Shown: positions 1 through 8,539 of the stretch, piece by piece
How positions within the stretch are numbered: the first letter of the stretch is position 1
Layout: every line of letters starts with the position of its first letter
Assembly (NCBI GenBank): GCA_017542475.1
Contig: JAFXXD010000037.1
Coordinates: 1 to 34,160, forward strand
Reading direction: 5' to 3'
DNA length: 34,160 bases
Source: Ruminococcus sp.
GTDB taxonomy: Bacteria > Bacillota > Clostridia > Oscillospirales > Ruminococcaceae
Program-made: the position numbers and the translations under genes
Notes under the pieces: generated by a model
What the model saw: the letters and a program-made list of their open reading frames with translations, nothing else
The model's database searches: none
What the model was told of the DNA's origin: nothing

Positions 1-132
1 AGAATATATAGAAAGTGATACAAAGATAATATATATAACAGATAAAGATAATTATTTAAAGTACCCAATCGATTTATTTAAAAAATATGATGTAGATTAT
101 CTTTATATAAATAGTAATAATCTATCTACTAT
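1..132. other. AT-rich foreign-looking fragment at contig end
   Basis: This stretch is extremely AT-rich and unlike the rest of the window. One + frame starting at base 2 is open through it and on to a stop near base 177. It is rich in Ile, Tyr, Asn, Lys and Asp (for example [17 protein letters not shown]), which is typical of coding DNA from a very low-GC genome. Where rpsS should begin (Met-Gly, then Arg-Ser-Ile) the sequence is wrong until base 133. I infer a junction between two unrelated sequences at a short shared stretch around 133-150, most likely an assembly chimera. The protein fragment itself is not recognised. Confidence 0.7.
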
Positions 133-411
133 AGAAGTATCAAAAAGGGACCTTATGTCCAGGAAGTTCTCCTGAAGAGGGTCGTTGCAATGAATGAGGC
201 AGGCGAGAAGAAGGTTCTCAAGACATGGAGCCGTTCTTCCACAATATTCCCTGACTTCGTTGGTCACACATTCGCTGTTCACGACGGCCGCAAGCACGTG
301 CCGGTATATGTGACAGAGGATATGGTAGGTCACAAGCTCGGCGAGTTCGCACCTACAAGAACATACAAGGGCCACGCAGGCTCCAAGACATCTAACAACG
401 GTAAGAAGTAA
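133..411 (+). CDS. rpsS: 30S ribosomal protein S19, start missing
   Basis: S19 binds 16S rRNA in the head of the small subunit next to S13. The frame reads [17 protein letters not shown] and continues to a lysine-rich end (KTSNNGKK), which matches S19 from its third residue onward. The expected Met-Gly codons and a ribosome binding site are absent, and an in-frame stop lies at 118-120, so the true start has been replaced by the AT-rich fragment. An internal ATG at 190 exists but would remove the conserved RNA-binding N-terminus, so I do not take it as the start. It sits first in the run and is followed 20 nt later by rplV, the usual order. Confidence 0.9.
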   Translation, partial: RSIKKGPYVQEVLLKRVVAMNEAGEKKVLKTWSRSSTIFPDFVGHTFAVHDGRKHVPVYVTEDMVGHKLGEFAPTRTYKGHAGSKTSNNGKK

Positions 412-431
412 GCGAAAGGAGGAGCTTTAAG

Positions 432-770
432 ATGGCAGAAGCAAGAGCTTATTTAAGAAATGCTCGTATATCACCCAGAAAGGTGCAGATCGTTCTCGAT
501 CTCATCAGAAACAAGCCGGTCGACATCGCGCTGGCTACTTTAGATCTTACTCCTAAGGCTGCAAGTCCTATCGTTTCAAAGCTTGTAAAGTCCGCTCAGG
601 CAAACGGTGTAAACAACTTCAGCATGGACGGCGACAACCTCTATGTTGCAGAGTGCTTCGTAACACCCGGTCCTATAATGAAGAGGATCATGCCCAGAGC
701 ACAGGGTAGAGCATACAGAATATTAAAGAGAACATCGCATATAACAGTTGTTCTTAAAGAAAAAGAATAA
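432..770 (+). CDS. rplV: 50S ribosomal protein L22
   Basis: L22 lines part of the nascent peptide exit tunnel of the large subunit. The 112-residue product has the usual length and the family pattern: an N-terminal [16 protein letters not shown] segment, and a C-terminal beta-hairpin region around residues 80-105 containing [17 protein letters not shown] that reaches into the tunnel. A GGAGG site lies upstream of the ATG. It is placed between rpsS and rpsC as in almost all bacteria. Confidence 0.98.
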   Translation: MAEARAYLRNARISPRKVQIVLDLIRNKPVDIALATLDLTPKAASPIVSKLVKSAQANGVNNFSMDGDNLYVAECFVTPGPIMKRIMPRAQGRAYRILKRTSHITVVLKEKE

Positions 771-789
771 TCCCAAGGAGGTCTGATTA

Positions 790-1578
790 ATGGGACAGAA
801 AGTTAATCCGCACGGACTCCGTGTCGGCGTTATTAAGGATTGGGATTCACGCTGGTATGCTGATAAGGCACACTTCGGCGACACTCTCGTTGAGGACTAC
901 AACGTTCGTAATTTCATTAAGAAGAGCTTATATGCTGCTGGTGTTCCCAGAATTGAGATCGAGCGCTTCAACGATAAGGTAAGAATCCACGTTCACTGCG
1001 CTAAGCCCGGTATCGTAATCGGCAGACAGGGCGCAGAGATCGAAAAGCTCAGAGTACAGCTCGAAAAGATGATGGGCAAGCAGGTATTCGTAAACATCAT
1101 CGAAGTAAAGCAGCCCGATATGGACGCTCAGCTCGTTGCTGAGAAGATCGCTCTCGACCTCGAGAACCGCGTATCCTTCAGAAGAGCAATGAAGCAGTCC
1201 ATCGGCAGAACAATGCGTCTCGGCGCAAAGGGTATCAAGGTCAAGGTTTCAGGCAGACTTGCCGGTGCCGAGATCGCAAGAAGCGAGAGCTACCACGAGG
1301 GTACTATCCCGCTCCAGACTATCCGTGCTGATATCGACTACGGCTTCGCAGAGGCTGATACAACATACGGTAAGCTCGGCGTAAAGGTTTGGATATACAA
1401 GGGCGAGGTTCTCAAGGGCGACGCTGCTAAGGCTGCTGCTCAGAGAGAAAAGGTTGAGAGAAAGAACGACCGCGGAAACGACAGACGTCGCCGTGACGAC
1501 AGACGTGACGGCAACAGACGCGGCGGAAACGGCAGAAGCTTCAACCGCGACGCCAAGAGAGAAGGAGGTAATCAGTAA
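790..1578 (+). CDS. rpsC: 30S ribosomal protein S3 with a basic low-complexity tail
   Basis: S3 sits at the mRNA entry channel of the small subunit and helps unwind mRNA. The start [13 protein letters not shown], the KH domain with the [11 protein letters not shown] motif (about residues 77-90), and the C-terminal domain with [18 protein letters not shown] are all clear. At 262 residues it is longer than the usual 210-230. From about residue 220 the extra tail is made almost only of Arg, Asp, Asn, Gly and Lys, probably disordered. The stop overlaps the rplP start by one base (TAATG), so the two are probably translationally coupled. Confidence 0.97.
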   Translation: MGQKVNPHGLRVGVIKDWDSRWYADKAHFGDTLVEDYNVRNFIKKSLYAAGVPRIEIERFNDKVRIHVHCAKPGIVIGRQGAEIEKLRVQLEKMMGKQVFVNIIEVKQPDMDAQLVAEKIALDLENRVSFRRAMKQSIGRTMRLGAKGIKVKVSGRLAGAEIARSESYHEGTIPLQTIRADIDYGFAEADTTYGKLGVKVWIYKGEVLKGDAAKAAAQREKVERKNDRGNDRRRRDDRRDGNRRGGNGRSFNRDAKREGGNQ

Positions 1579-2003
1579 TGCTGCTTCCAAAGAGAGTAAA
1601 ATACCGCAGAGTCCACAGAGGACGTCTGAAGGGTAAGGCATACAGAGGTAACAAGGTAACATACGGTGATTTCGGTCTTCAGGCTCTCGAGCCCGCTTGG
1701 ATCACTTCCAACCAGATCGAGTCTGCCCGTATCGCTATGACACGTTACATCAAGCGTGGCGGTCAGGTATGGATCAAGATCTTCCCTGACAAGCCTATCA
1801 CAGAGAAGCCCGCAGAAACACGAATGGGTTCAGGTAAGGGTTCACCCGAGTACTGGGTAGCCGTTGTTAAGCCCGGCAGAGTTCTCTTCGAGATCAAGGG
1901 CGTTCCGGAGGAGACAGCAAGAGAGGCTATGCGTCTCGCTATGCACAAGCTCCCCATCAAGTGTAAATTCGTAACTAAAGCAGAGCAGGAGGTTGAGCAG
2001 TAA
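1578..2003 (+). CDS. rplP: 50S ribosomal protein L16
   Basis: L16 binds 23S rRNA near the A site and central protuberance. The 141-residue product starts [19 protein letters not shown] and contains the conserved [20 protein letters not shown] and [18 protein letters not shown] segments, the latter next to the peptidyl transferase centre. Length is normal. The ATG shares one base with the rpsC stop, and the stop in turn shares one base with the rpmC ATG, so S3, L16 and L29 form a tightly coupled trio. A GGAGG site lies inside the end of rpsC. Confidence 0.98.
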   Translation: MLLPKRVKYRRVHRGRLKGKAYRGNKVTYGDFGLQALEPAWITSNQIESARIAMTRYIKRGGQVWIKIFPDKPITEKPAETRMGSGKGSPEYWVAVVKPGRVLFEIKGVPEETAREAMRLAMHKLPIKCKFVTKAEQEVEQ

Positions 2004-2200
2004 TGAAGGCATCAGAGATCAGAGAAATGTCAGTAGATGAGCTCAACGAGAAGCTCGTCAGCCTGAAAGAAGAGCTTTTTGCACTCCGCTTTCAGCACGC
2101 TGTAAATCAGCTCGACAATACAGCACGTCTTAACGCTGTAAAGAAGGATATTGCTCGCATCAAGACGTCTCTGCGTGCTGCAGAGCTCGCGCAGCAGTAA
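2003..2200 (+). CDS. rpmC: 50S ribosomal protein L29
   Basis: L29 is a small helical protein near the exit of the peptide tunnel, next to L23, where it helps form the landing site for exit factors. The 65-residue product has the expected two-helix pattern, with [23 protein letters not shown] first and then [17 protein letters not shown]. Its ATG overlaps the rplP stop by one base, and a GGAGG site is located in the last codons of rplP. rpsQ follows 19 nt later. Confidence 0.97.
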   Translation: MKASEIREMSVDELNEKLVSLKEELFALRFQHAVNQLDNTARLNAVKKDIARIKTSLRAAELAQQ

Positions 2201-2219
2201 GAAAGGGAGGATTTAGCTA

Positions 2220-2480
2220 ATGTCTACTGAGAGAAACCTTAGAAAAACAAGAGTAGGTAAGGTTGTAAGCGATAAGATGGATAAGACCGTCGTAGTTGCT
2301 ATCGTTGATAACGTTAAACACCCGCTTTATAAGAAGATCATCAAGCGTACCGTAAAGCTCAAGGCTCACGATGAGAACAATGAGTGCAGGATCGGCGACC
2401 GCGTTGAGGTCATGGAGACACGCCCGCTTTCCAAGGATAAGAGATGGCGCGTAACCAATATCATCGAAAAGGCTAAGTAA
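2220..2480 (+). CDS. rpsQ: 30S ribosomal protein S17
   Basis: S17 is an early-assembly OB-fold protein that binds the 5' domain of 16S rRNA. The 86-residue product carries the family segments [38 protein letters not shown] and [18 protein letters not shown]. Length is normal and an AGGAGG-like site precedes the ATG. A 42-nt gap, the longest in this part of the operon, separates it from rplN; it holds a short AT-rich inverted repeat (AAAGCTT centred at 2498) before the rplN ribosome binding site. Confidence 0.98.
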   Translation: MSTERNLRKTRVGKVVSDKMDKTVVVAIVDNVKHPLYKKIIKRTVKLKAHDENNECRIGDRVEVMETRPLSKDKRWRVTNIIEKAK

Positions 2481-2522
2481 TTTTTGATATAAAGCTTTAA
2501 GCTTTGAAAGGAGGAACTCGCT

Positions 2523-2891
2523 GTGATACAGATGCAGACTTATTTAAAGGTCGCTGATAACACAGGCGCTAAGGAGCTTATGTGTATCAGAGTTCTGGGT
2601 GGTACACGCCGCAGATATGCAAATATCGGTGACGTAGTGGTTGCTTCCGTTAAGAAAGCAACACCCGGAGGCGTTGTAAAGAAGGGCGACGTTGTAAAGG
2701 CAGTTATCGTTCGTTCAGCAAAGGGTCTCAGAAGAGAGGACGGAACATATATCCGCTTCGATGAGAACGCTGCTGTTATAATCAAGGAAGACAAGAACCC
2801 CAAGGGTACCCGTATTTTCGGACCTGTTGCTAAGGAGCTCCGTGAAAAGGAATACACGAAGATCCTCAGCCTCGCTCCCGAGGTTCTTTAA
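2523..2891 (+). CDS. rplN: 50S ribosomal protein L14
   Basis: L14 is a beta-barrel protein on the subunit interface of the large subunit, where it contacts 16S rRNA. The GTG start at 2523 is chosen because it gives the classical [19 protein letters not shown] beginning and follows AAAGGAGG by a normal distance; the ATG at 2532 would cut off the first three residues. The 122-residue length and the [20 protein letters not shown] and [14 protein letters not shown] segments are typical. It lies between rpsQ and rplX as usual. Confidence 0.98.
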   Translation: MIQMQTYLKVADNTGAKELMCIRVLGGTRRRYANIGDVVVASVKKATPGGVVKKGDVVKAVIVRSAKGLRREDGTYIRFDENAAVIIKEDKNPKGTRIFGPVAKELREKEYTKILSLAPEVL

Positions 2892-2909
2892 TGGAGGTGT
2901 CATTCGATT

Positions 2910-3251
2910 ATGAGTAAAGTTCACGTAAAAACCGGTGACACTGTTATCCTTCTCACAGGTAAGTATGAGGATAAGTTCGAGAAGAACGGCGACAGAAAGA
3001 CCGGTAAAGTCGCACAGGTAAGCCCCAAGGAGGGCAAGGTCATCGTTGAGGGAATCAACGTGATCACAAAGCACGTAAAGCCCACAAGAGTCGGTCAGCA
3101 GGGCGGCATCGTCAAGACTGAGGCTCCCGTATACGCAAGCAAGGTTCAGCTCGTTTGCCCCAAGTGCGGCAAGCCCACAAGAGTCGGCCACGTGATCGAG
3201 GGCGACAAGAAGCTCCGCGTTTGCAAGAAGTGCGGCAAGTCTTTTGAATAA
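2910..3251 (+). CDS. rplX: 50S ribosomal protein L24 with zinc-ribbon end
   Basis: L24 initiates assembly of the 50S subunit by binding the 5' end of 23S rRNA. The first 75 residues are the KOW domain (VKTGDTVILLTGKYEDK, then GKVIVEGINVITKHVKP). The C-terminus carries CPKCGKP (about residue 91) and CKKCGKSFE, two CxxC pairs that look like a zinc ribbon. This is the metal-binding form of L24 found in a subset of bacteria, and it accompanies Cys-containing S14 and L36 in the same operon. Length 113 is normal for that form. Confidence 0.97.
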   Translation: MSKVHVKTGDTVILLTGKYEDKFEKNGDRKTGKVAQVSPKEGKVIVEGINVITKHVKPTRVGQQGGIVKTEAPVYASKVQLVCPKCGKPTRVGHVIEGDKKLRVCKKCGKSFE

Positions 3252-3266
3252 TAAAGGAGAAACGAC

Positions 3267-3806
3267 ATGGCAAGATTAAAGGATTATTATGTTAGCGACG
3301 TTGCTCCTGCACTTATGAAGAAGTTCGGCTATAAGAGCGTAATGCAGATCCCGAAGCTCGACAAGGTTGTTATCAACGTCGGCGCAGGTGAGGCAAAGGA
3401 CAACGCAAAGGTCATCGACGCTATCATGACCGACCTCGCAGCGATCACAGGTCAGAAGCCTATCGTGTGCAGAGCAAAGAAGTCAGTTGCAAACTTCAAG
3501 CTTCGTGAGGGTATGCCCATCGGTGTTAAGGTAACACTCCGCTCAGAGAAGATGTATGAATTCGTTGATAAGCTCTTCAACGTTGCGTTCCCCCGCGTTC
3601 GTGACTTCAGAGGCATCAGCGCAAATTCGTTCGACGGCAAGGGCAACTATTCAACAGGTATCAAGGAACAGCTTATCTTCCCCGAGATCGAGTATGACAA
3701 GATCGACAAGGTAAGAGGTATGGATATCAACTTCATCACAACAGCTAACACGGATGAAGAGGCAAGAGAGCTCCTCTCTCTCCTCGGCGCACCGTTCATC
3801 AAGTGA
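3267..3806 (+). CDS. rplE: 50S ribosomal protein L5
   Basis: L5 binds 5S rRNA and contacts the P-site tRNA in the central protuberance. The 179-residue product has the family hallmarks [15 protein letters not shown] near residue 30, [32 protein letters not shown], and a C-terminus ending in [16 protein letters not shown] site lies upstream. The stop at 3804-3806 overlaps the region that also provides the ribosome binding site for the small S14 gene 16 nt downstream. Confidence 0.98.
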   Translation: MARLKDYYVSDVAPALMKKFGYKSVMQIPKLDKVVINVGAGEAKDNAKVIDAIMTDLAAITGQKPIVCRAKKSVANFKLREGMPIGVKVTLRSEKMYEFVDKLFNVAFPRVRDFRGISANSFDGKGNYSTGIKEQLIFPEIEYDKIDKVRGMDINFITTANTDEEARELLSLLGAPFIK

Positions 3807-3822
3807 TCAGGGAGGAAGAAAA

Positions 3823-4008
3823 ATGGCTAAAAAGGCAATGATCAACAAGCAGCAGAGCACTCCCAAGTATTCCACAAGAGCATATAACAGATGCAAGATC
3901 TGCGGCAGACCGCACGCATATCTCAGAAAGTTCGGCATCTGCCGTATATGCTTCAGAGAGCTTGCACACGACGGACAGATCCCCGGCGTTAAGAAGGCAA
4001 GCTGGTAA
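3823..4008 (+). CDS. rpsZ: 30S ribosomal protein S14, zinc (type Z) form
   Basis: S14 binds the head of the small subunit. The ATG at 3823 ([12 protein letters not shown]) is preferred over an in-frame ATG at 3754, because the latter lies inside rplE and would add a non-homologous tail, while 3823 follows GGAGGAAG closely. The 61-residue length, with CKIC at residues 24-27 and CRIC near residue 40, is the short zinc-binding type Z form rather than the long cysteine-free form made under zinc starvation. Confidence 0.97.
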   Translation: MAKKAMINKQQSTPKYSTRAYNRCKICGRPHAYLRKFGICRICFRELAHDGQIPGVKKASW

Positions 4009-4032
4009 AAATACGAAAAGGAGGTCATCTGA

Positions 4033-4431
4033 ATGCAAATCACAGATACAATCGCTGATCTTTTAACAAGAATCCGTAATGCGAATACTGCTAAGCACGC
4101 CACAGTTGACGTTCCCGCTTCCAATGTAAAGAAGGCTATCACACAGATCCTCGTTGACGAGGGCTACGTAAAGGGCTTCCAGGTCATAGAAGACGGAAAG
4201 CAGGGTGTTATAAGGATCACGCTCAAATACGGCGACAACAAGTCACCTGTTATAACGGGTCTCAGAAGAGTTTCTAAGCCCGGTCTGCGTATCTACTCAA
4301 GCTGCGCAGATATGCCCAAGGTAAGAAAAGGTCTGGGCATCGCAATCGTTTCCACTTCAAAGGGTATCGTAACCGATAAGAAGGCAAGAGAGCTCAATGT
4401 CGGCGGCGAGGTACTCGCATACATCTGGTAA
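4033..4431 (+). CDS. rpsH: 30S ribosomal protein S8
   Basis: S8 binds the central domain of 16S rRNA and, in enteric bacteria, represses its own spc operon mRNA. The 132-residue product has the typical [20 protein letters not shown] start and the C-terminal [26 protein letters not shown]. An AAGGAGG site precedes the ATG by a normal distance. rplF starts 12 nt after the stop. I see no obvious S8-binding mimic near the rplE-rpsH junction, but did not fold it. Confidence 0.98.
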   Translation: MQITDTIADLLTRIRNANTAKHATVDVPASNVKKAITQILVDEGYVKGFQVIEDGKQGVIRITLKYGDNKSPVITGLRRVSKPGLRIYSSCADMPKVRKGLGIAIVSTSKGIVTDKKARELNVGGEVLAYIW

Positions 4432-4443
4432 GGAGGAGCTATT

Positions 4444-4989
4444 ATGTCAAGAATAGGAAGAATGCCTATCGCAGTTCCCGCAGGTGTAGAGGTAAAGAAC
4501 GATAACAACTGCCTCACAGTCAAGGGACCTAAGGGCGAGCTCAAGAGACAGTTCAGCAAGGAGCTCGGTATCGAGATCGACGCTGCAACTATCACAGTAA
4601 CAAGACCCAGCGATGACAAGCGTCACCGTTCACTTCACGGTCTTACAAGAACACTTATCGCTAACATGGTAGAGGGCGTAACAAACGGCTACTCCAAGAC
4701 TCTCGAGATCGAGGGCGTTGGTTACAGAGCAGCAAAGAGCGGCAATAAGGTAACACTTAACCTCGGCTACTCTCACCCCGTTGTCATTGAGGAAACAGAC
4801 GCTATCAAGCTCGACGTTCCCCAGCCCAACAAGATTGTTGTTAACGGTATCGACAAGCAGGCTGTAGGTCAGTTTGCAGCTGAGATACGCGAAAAGCGTC
4901 CGCCTGAGCCGTACAAGGGCAAGGGCATCAGATATGCCGGCGAGCACATCATCCGCAAGGAAGGTAAGGCCGGTAAGGGCAAGAAGTAA
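4444..4989 (+). CDS. rplF: 50S ribosomal protein L6
   Basis: L6 sits near the factor-binding site of the large subunit and consists of two similar alpha/beta domains. The 181-residue product begins [17 protein letters not shown], and the second domain carries the family signature [22 protein letters not shown] close to the C-terminus. Length is normal. GGAGG lies six bases before the ATG. It stands between rpsH and rplR, the standard spc order. Confidence 0.98.
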   Translation: MSRIGRMPIAVPAGVEVKNDNNCLTVKGPKGELKRQFSKELGIEIDAATITVTRPSDDKRHRSLHGLTRTLIANMVEGVTNGYSKTLEIEGVGYRAAKSGNKVTLNLGYSHPVVIEETDAIKLDVPQPNKIVVNGIDKQAVGQFAAEIREKRPPEPYKGKGIRYAGEHIIRKEGKAGKGKK

Positions 4990-5008
4990 TTAGGAGGAGC
5001 AGATTGCT

Positions 5009-5368
5009 ATGGTAAAAAAGTTTGACAGCAATAAGGCAAGATTAAAGAGACACCGCAGAGTACGTGCAAAGATCTCCGGAACTGCTGAGCGTCCCCGCCT
5101 TAACGTATTCCGTTCAACAAAGCACATCTATGCACAGCTCATCGACGATGTAAACGGCGTTACTCTTGCTTCTGCATCAAGCATGGATAAGGGCTTTGAG
5201 GGCAACGGCGGCAATGTTGACGGTGCACGCAAGGTCGGCGAGCTCATCGCTAAGAACGCAGCTGATAAGGGTATCAGCGAGGTCGTTTTCGACAGAGGCG
5301 GCTACCTCTACCACGGTAGAGTACAGGCTCTCGCAGAGGGTGCCCGCGAAAACGGATTAAAGTTCTAA
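5009..5368 (+). CDS. rplR: 50S ribosomal protein L18
   Basis: L18 binds 5S rRNA together with L5 and links it to the 23S rRNA. The 119-residue product has a basic N-terminus ([20 protein letters not shown]), the [17 protein letters not shown] strand, and the C-terminal [24 protein letters not shown] signature. Length is normal. AGGAGG precedes the start and rpsE follows after 15 nt. Confidence 0.98.
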   Translation: MVKKFDSNKARLKRHRRVRAKISGTAERPRLNVFRSTKHIYAQLIDDVNGVTLASASSMDKGFEGNGGNVDGARKVGELIAKNAADKGISEVVFDRGGYLYHGRVQALAEGARENGLKF

Positions 5369-5383
5369 GAGGGAGGTAAAACA

Positions 5384-5884
5384 ATGGCTAATATAGAAAC
5401 ACAGGCTCCCGAGTTTCAGGAAAAGGTCGTAGCTATCAACAGAGTTTCAAAGACTGTTAAGGGCGGCCGTATCATGAAGTTCTCGGCACTCGTTGTTGTC
5501 GGCGACGGCAACGGCACAGTAGGCTTTGGCCTCGGTAAGTCGGGAGAAGTTCCGGACGCTATCCGCAAGGGTATCGAGGACGCAAAGAAGAACCTCTGCA
5601 AGGTAGCCCTCAAGGGTACAACTATCCCCCACGAAGTTATCGGCGCATTCGGCGCAGGCAGAGTTCTTATGAAGCCCGCTGCACCCGGTACCGGCGTTAT
5701 CGCAGGCGGTCCTGTCCGTGCAGTCATCGAGGTAGCAGGCATCAAGGATATCAGAACAAAGTCTCTTCGTTCCAATAATCCCTGCAACGTTGTAAGAGCT
5801 ACAATCGACGGTCTCAAGGCTTGCACTTCCGCTAAGGACGTTGCTGAAAAGAGAGGCAAGTCCGTAAAGGAAATTTTAGGTTAA
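5384..5884 (+). CDS. rpsE: 30S ribosomal protein S5
   Basis: S5 acts at the mRNA entry channel with S3 and S4 and influences decoding accuracy. The 166-residue product has the double-stranded RNA-binding region with [20 protein letters not shown] near the N-terminus, then the [19 protein letters not shown] loop, and the C-terminal domain with [17 protein letters not shown]. Length is typical for Firmicutes. GGGAGG lies upstream of the ATG. The next gene is the small rpmD, 13 nt away. Confidence 0.98.
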   Translation: MANIETQAPEFQEKVVAINRVSKTVKGGRIMKFSALVVVGDGNGTVGFGLGKSGEVPDAIRKGIEDAKKNLCKVALKGTTIPHEVIGAFGAGRVLMKPAAPGTGVIAGGPVRAVIEVAGIKDIRTKSLRSNNPCNVVRATIDGLKACTSAKDVAEKRGKSVKEILG

Positions 5885-5897
5885 GGAGGACTGACAA

Positions 5898-6074
5898 ATG
5901 GCAAAGAATATCAAGCTCGTAAAGAGCCTCATCGGCAGAAAAAAGGATCAGATCGCTACTGCTCAGTCACTCGGCCTTCGTAAAGTCGGCGACGTAACAA
6001 CTCAGCCCGACAACGCTCAGACACAGGGCAAGATCAACAAGATCTCACACCTCATCGAGGTTACAGAAGCGTAA
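5898..6074 (+). CDS. rpmD: 50S ribosomal protein L30
   Basis: This short gene codes for 58 residues beginning [20 protein letters not shown], followed by [15 protein letters not shown] and [13 protein letters not shown], the compact ferredoxin-like L30 fold. The start ATG at 5898 follows AAGGAGGA with normal spacing, and the TAA is at 6072-6074. Position between rpsE and rplO is exactly where L30 is expected. L30 is not universal but common in Firmicutes. Confidence 0.96.
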   Translation: MAKNIKLVKSLIGRKKDQIATAQSLGLRKVGDVTTQPDNAQTQGKINKISHLIEVTEA

Positions 6075-6092
6075 GCAAGGAGGTGCACAAGA

Positions 6093-6533
6093 ATGAAAAT
6101 TCACGAATTAACTCCCGCAGCTGATTCCAACAAGGCTGTTAAGCGTGTCGGCAGAGGTCACGGCTCGGGCAACGGCAAGACAGCAGGCAAGGGTCACAAG
6201 GGACAGAACGCAAGAAGCGGCGGCGGCGTAAGGATCGGCTTTGAAGGCGGTCAGATGCCCCTCGCAAGACGTATCCCCAAGAGAGGCTTCAACAACATCT
6301 TCGCTACAAAGTATGCGATCGTAAATGTATCCGACCTCAACAAGTTCAAGGACGGTACAGTAGTTGACGCTGAGCTCCTCAAGGCAGCAGGTCTTATCAA
6401 GAAGGAGTACGACGGCGTTAAAGTCCTCGGAAATGGAGAGCTCACCGCTCAGCTGACAGTTAAAGCTGCAAAATTCTCACAGAGCGCTGTTGAGAAAATT
6501 GAAAAGGCAGGCGGAAAGACTGAGGTGATGTAA
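6093..6533 (+). CDS. rplO: 50S ribosomal protein L15
   Basis: L15 is a late-assembly protein that threads a long basic extension into the 23S rRNA core. The N-terminal half is rich in Gly, Lys and Arg ([20 protein letters not shown]) as expected, followed by [20 protein letters not shown] and a globular C-terminal domain ending [10 protein letters not shown]. The length of 146 is normal. AAGGAGG precedes the ATG. The stop is followed after one base by the secY start, so the two are probably coupled. Confidence 0.98.
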   Translation: MKIHELTPAADSNKAVKRVGRGHGSGNGKTAGKGHKGQNARSGGGVRIGFEGGQMPLARRIPKRGFNNIFATKYAIVNVSDLNKFKDGTVVDAELLKAAGLIKKEYDGVKVLGNGELTAQLTVKAAKFSQSAVEKIEKAGGKTEVM

Positions 6534-6534
6534 T

Positions 6535-7875
6535 GTGTTTCAGACACTGAAACGTGCTTGGAGCGTTCCCGAGATCAGGAAAAAGCTTTTATACACATTA
6601 CTCATGGTAGTCATCTTCAGACTGGGAAGTGCCATCGCAGTTCCCTACCTTAATACAGAAGTAGTCAATGCTTGGATGGACAGCAATGCCGTTAACGGTA
6701 ACTTCCTCGAGTACCTCAACACCATCACTGGTGGTGCGCTCTCGCAGGCAACTATCTTCTCACTCTCGATCACGCCTTACATCAATGCGTCGATCATTAT
6801 GCAGCTGCTGACCTACGCGCTCCCGCCGCTCGAAAGGCTGAGGGACGAAGGCGAGGAAGGCAGAAAGAAGCTCAACAAGATAACAGGCTATGTCGCACTT
6901 GCACTCTCTGTTGTACTCGGTGTCGGATATTATATGATACTCCGCCGTATGACAGGCGTTACCGATAACGACGGCAATCTCCTCGGAGATGCGCTCAAGT
7001 ATGCGGACGGCGGTTACGGTATTTATGCCGCGATCGTTATCATCGTCACATTCGTTGCAGGCGCTTCATTCGTAGTCTGGATGGGCAACCGTATCAGCGA
7101 CAAGGGTATCGGAAACGGCGTTTCCATGCTCCTCTTCGCAGGTATCGCAGCCCGCTTCCCTGTTGACGCAGGCAAGCTCATCGGTTACACTATCGACGAG
7201 CCCGCCAAGTACCTCTGGGTAACACTCGGCTACCTCGTATTCATCATCTTCGAGTTTGCGTTCATCGTATTTATGAACGAGGCTGAGAGAAGAATACCGA
7301 TACAGTACGCCAAGCGCGTCGTAGGCAGAAAGCAGTACGGCGGTCAGAAGACACACATCCCGATGAAGGTTATGATGAGCGGCGTTATGCCTATCATCTT
7401 CGCAATGTCGTTCATGGCTCTCCCTCAGACGATCCAGCTCTTCAAGGAGAATCCCCACGACGGCAGCTTCTACGCTAAGTTCTGCGACTTCTTCTCAACA
7501 AGAAGCCTCGGATACGCAGCGATCTACTTTGTACTCATTATCGCGTTCAACTACTTCTACGTATCGATCCAGTACAACCCTGTTGAGATTGCCAACAACC
7601 TCCGTCAGTCAAACGGCGGTATCCCCGGTATCAGACCCGGTAAGCCCACAGCTGACTACATCCAGAGAGTTCTCTCGAAGATCTCTCTCGTTGGTGCGAT
7701 ATTCCTCGGAATCATCGCGGTCATCCCGATCTTCTTCTCAATGGCTGACGAAAAGCTCAACCATATGTCAATGGGCGGTACTACGATCCTTATCGCAGTA
7801 AGCGTTGCGCTTGAGACCACACGTACACTCGAATCACAGCTTATGATGAGACACCACAAGGGATTCCTCTCATAA
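6535..7875 (+). CDS. secY: Protein translocase subunit SecY
   Basis: SecY is the channel-forming subunit of the Sec translocon in the cytoplasmic membrane. The GTG start at 6535, one base after the rplO stop, gives MFQTLKRAWSVPEIRKKLL, the usual cytoplasmic N-terminus. About ten hydrophobic segments can be seen, together with the plug-region and cytoplasmic-loop signatures TPYINASIIMQLL and RIPIQYAKRVVGRKQYGG. The length of 446 is normal. A GAGGTGAT site lies in the last rplO codons. The order rplO-secY-adk-map is the common Firmicute arrangement. Confidence 0.98.
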   Translation: MFQTLKRAWSVPEIRKKLLYTLLMVVIFRLGSAIAVPYLNTEVVNAWMDSNAVNGNFLEYLNTITGGALSQATIFSLSITPYINASIIMQLLTYALPPLERLRDEGEEGRKKLNKITGYVALALSVVLGVGYYMILRRMTGVTDNDGNLLGDALKYADGGYGIYAAIVIIVTFVAGASFVVWMGNRISDKGIGNGVSMLLFAGIAARFPVDAGKLIGYTIDEPAKYLWVTLGYLVFIIFEFAFIVFMNEAERRIPIQYAKRVVGRKQYGGQKTHIPMKVMMSGVMPIIFAMSFMALPQTIQLFKENPHDGSFYAKFCDFFSTRSLGYAAIYFVLIIAFNYFYVSIQYNPVEIANNLRQSNGGIPGIRPGKPTADYIQRVLSKISLVGAIFLGIIAVIPIFFSMADEKLNHMSMGGTTILIAVSVALETTRTLESQLMMRHHKGFLS

Positions 7876-7902
7876 GCCCCTGACCAATGGAGGAAAAATA
7901 AT

Positions 7903-8538
7903 ATGAACCTTATTTTCTTAGGCGCTCCCGGCGCAGGCAAGGGTACACAGGCTGAGGTCGTTTCCGACACTCTCGGTATCCCCCAGATCTCCACAGGTAA
8001 CATTCTTCGCGAGGCTGCCAAGAACGGCACTGAGTACGGTCTCAAGGCAAAGGCAGCTATGGACGCGGGCGCACTCGTTTCCGACGATATCGTTATCGGT
8101 ATCCTCAAGGAGCGTATCGCTGAGGACGACTGCAAGGAGGGCTTCATTCTTGACGGCTTCCCGAGAACAGTTCCGCAGGCTGAGGCGCTCGACGCAATGG
8201 GTATAAAGATCGACAAGGTAATAGAGATCGACGTAGCAGACGAGACTATCAAGCAGAGAGTTTCGGGCAGACGTGTCTGCCAGGGCTGCGGCGCTTCCTA
8301 CCACGTTGAGTATAAGCCCACTAAGGTAGAGGGCGTATGCGATAAGTGCGGCGACAAGACTATCATCCGCAAGGACGATCAGCCCGAGGTAGTTCTCGAC
8401 CGTCTCGCTACTTATCACGAAAAGACAGCTCCCCTCAAGGACTATTACGAGAAGCAGGGCAAGCTTGTTACCGTAAAGGGTCAGGAGGAAGTTGCTGAAA
8501 CATCTAAGCTCACACTTGCCGCTGTAGGTGTCAAGTAA
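7903..8538 (+). CDS. adk: Adenylate kinase, zinc-containing LID
   Basis: Adk interconverts ATP, ADP and AMP (ATP + AMP to 2 ADP) in the cytoplasm. The P-loop GAPGAGKGT lies at residues 7-15, the AMP-binding DGFPRT near residue 85, and the LID domain holds CQGC and CDKC (roughly residues 126-149), the four-cysteine zinc form typical of Gram-positive bacteria. The 211-residue length is normal for the long form. GGAGG precedes the ATG, and map begins one base after the stop. Confidence 0.98.
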   Translation: MNLIFLGAPGAGKGTQAEVVSDTLGIPQISTGNILREAAKNGTEYGLKAKAAMDAGALVSDDIVIGILKERIAEDDCKEGFILDGFPRTVPQAEALDAMGIKIDKVIEIDVADETIKQRVSGRRVCQGCGASYHVEYKPTKVEGVCDKCGDKTIIRKDDQPEVVLDRLATYHEKTAPLKDYYEKQGKLVTVKGQEEVAETSKLTLAAVGVK

Positions 8539-8539
8539 T

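Noticed and set aside
1-132. Horizontal transfer of an AT-rich gene into the ribosomal operon
   Set aside because: The join destroys the start of an essential gene (rpsS) and removes rplB and its neighbours, so an assembly artefact at the contig end is much more likely.
2491-2505. AAAGCTT/AAGCTTT inverted repeat between rpsQ and rplN as a terminator
   Set aside because: The stem is short, AT-rich and followed by the rplN ribosome binding site, not a T run; termination there would cut off an essential operon.
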